Part shown: positions 5,816 through 6,808 of the stretch, piece after piece
Numbering within the stretch: the first letter of the stretch is position 1
Layout of the letters: each line of letters begins with the position of its first letter
NCBI GenBank assembly: GCA_015661715.1
Contig: DQVN01000059.1
Coordinates: 1 to 6,808 of the forward strand
DNA length: 6,808 nucleotides
Origin: Sulfurivirga caldicuralii
GTDB taxonomy: Bacteria > Pseudomonadota > Gammaproteobacteria > Thiomicrospirales > Thiomicrospiraceae
Reading direction: 5' to 3'
Translations under genes and position numbers: made by a program
Notes under the pieces: model-generated
What the model was told of the DNA's origin: nothing
What the model saw: only the letters and a program-made list of their open reading frames with translations
Databases searched by the model: none

Positions 5816-6808
5816 AGTACCTTATTGCTATCCTGTTAGGCCTGGCATGCAACGCCCAGGCAGATTCTAATTGGCGGATTAGTGGCTATCTTCAGGGCGT
5901 ATGGCAATCCCAGGCGCTGACTGAACGTAGCGGTCAACGTCTTGGGCTAAATGACAGCTATATTGAAAGCGGCATTACCTTAGACCGCTCCCTTTCAGAC
6001 CGGCTTCACTTCAAAACACAAATCAATGCGCGCCAACCTACACTCACACATAGCACCATTGCTTCAGTGGACATTCTTGCACTACGTTATCGACTTTATC
6101 AACCCATATGGGGCCAGGTCGGCGTCAGTGCTGGACGGCTGAAAAATGCCCTGATTGGCTTCTACAGTGCCCAGGACGATCCACTGTCCAGACCCATGAC
6201 AACCCATGCTCGGGTATATTTGGGTAATATCCCTCAGGCTTTTTCCGCCATTGACGGTGCGCGCCTGGATATGAGCTGGTTGTCTGATACAGGACATGGA
6301 CTCGATGCCTATCTTTATGCTGGACAACACGTGATAGATACCGATATAAATATCAATGTAAATTCTGCATTTAATGTGCAACTGAAAAATAAATCCTACG
6401 AAACGCGCGCCCTTAAGTTGATTTATACCAGCCCCACAGTGCCTGTGGCACAGTTAGGGCTGGTAGCCATATATTTCGATTCTCTCAACCGTCTGACAAC
6501 ACCCCGTGGTACTCTAAACAGCCAGATTCAAGGTGATGTTTTCATCAGCATGGGACGACTCAGTGCAACACACTGGGAGCTGGCGGGAGAATATGCCTGG
6601 GGACAAATAAAGGGCACCAGCCCCGCTGCGGCTTCACTTTCCCGCCCAACCAATATAGTCAAAACCGCCTCTTTTTACAGTGGCTATATAGAAGCCAGTT
6701 GGCTGCCCAATCCCCGCTGGCGGCTGAGTCTGCGCTATGCCCAGGTGGAATATCCTCAGCTGGGTTATCGACAAACCGAGCCTTTTTCAGGCACCAGTAA
6801 GGGAGAAG
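5803..6808 (+). CDS. Outer-membrane porin-like beta-barrel protein, 3' truncated by window edge
   Basis: The frame is open for 335 codons from ATG to the edge with no stop, so the C-terminus is missing. The N-terminus MQRIKYLIAILLGLACNAQA|D is a clear signal peptide with cleavage after residue 20. The rest alternates polar and hydrophobic residues in strand-like stretches rich in Tyr, Trp and Gly (for example WRISGYLQGVW at 24-34, RWRLSLRYAQVEY at 305-317), as in outer-membrane barrels. The block AGRLKNALIGFYSAQDDPLS (110-129) followed by RP, with SAIDGARLDMSW at 148-159, fits the 'GRxKnpxGlYnxxrDxPxxRP' pattern I recall from a family of uncharacterised proteobacterial porins. It overlaps the PBP-like gene and is probably co-translated with it. 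Substrate is unknown. The family is recognised by pattern only, and the C-terminal aromatic anchor residue cannot be checked here. Confidence 0.7.
   Translation, partial: MQRIKYLIAILLGLACNAQADSNWRISGYLQGVWQSQALTERSGQRLGLNDSYIESGITLDRSLSDRLHFKTQINARQPTLTHSTIASVDILALRYRLYQPIWGQVGVSAGRLKNALIGFYSAQDDPLSRPMTTHARVYLGNIPQAFSAIDGARLDMSWLSDTGHGLDAYLYAGQHVIDTDININVNSAFNVQLKNKSYETRALKLIYTSPTVPVAQLGLVAIYFDSLNRLTTPRGTLNSQIQGDVFISMGRLSATHWELAGEYAWGQIKGTSPAAASLSRPTNIVKTASFYSGYIEASWLPNPRWRLSLRYAQVEYPQLGYRQTEPFSGTSKGE

Noticed and set aside
5803..5865. Possible lipoprotein signal (LGLAC) in the porin-like protein
   Set aside because: The residue three before Cys is Gly rather than Leu/Val/Ile, and a good signal peptidase I site (NAQA|D) follows. 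The rest of the protein looks like a beta barrel.

Overview
The window looks like ordinary chromosome from a gammaproteobacterium of moderate GC content. Three things point that way: a TsaC/YrdC-type threonylcarbamoyl-AMP synthase, a ferritin whose ferroxidase residues match E. coli FtnA position for position, and a homoserine kinase of the APH-fold type lying next to polA, a neighbourhood I recall from pseudomonads. The genus cannot be fixed from the sequence.

Layout, left to right. (1) Bases 2-166 are the last 54 codons of an M48-family metalloprotease on the + strand. (2) A short AT-rich gap with a small inverted repeat leads into a ferritin gene (222-752, +), closed by a clear intrinsic terminator (780-803). 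(3) A 157-base stretch without a gene (804-960) contains only an imperfect hairpin. (4) On the - strand, thrB (2447-1509) and tsaC (1512-961) overlap by ATGA and form a two-gene unit. (5) A 108-base divergent intergenic region separates thrB from polA (2556-5312, +). PolA is full length, and all three of its activities look intact. (6) After polA the base composition becomes more AT-rich. Two overlapping + strand genes follow: a small exported PstS-like/PBP-like protein (5354-5815) and an outer-membrane porin-like beta-barrel protein that starts at 5803 and runs off the right edge.

How the genes relate. ThrB commits homoserine to threonine, and TsaC consumes threonine to start t6A tRNA modification, so the overlapping pair links production and use of one metabolite. 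PolA and ferritin are stand-alone housekeeping functions. The PBP-like/porin pair has the architecture of a small envelope module with a periplasmic binding-like protein and an outer-membrane channel. Its substrate and role are unknown, and it is the least understood part of the window. Nothing here is a clear mobile element, CRISPR array, tRNA or rRNA.
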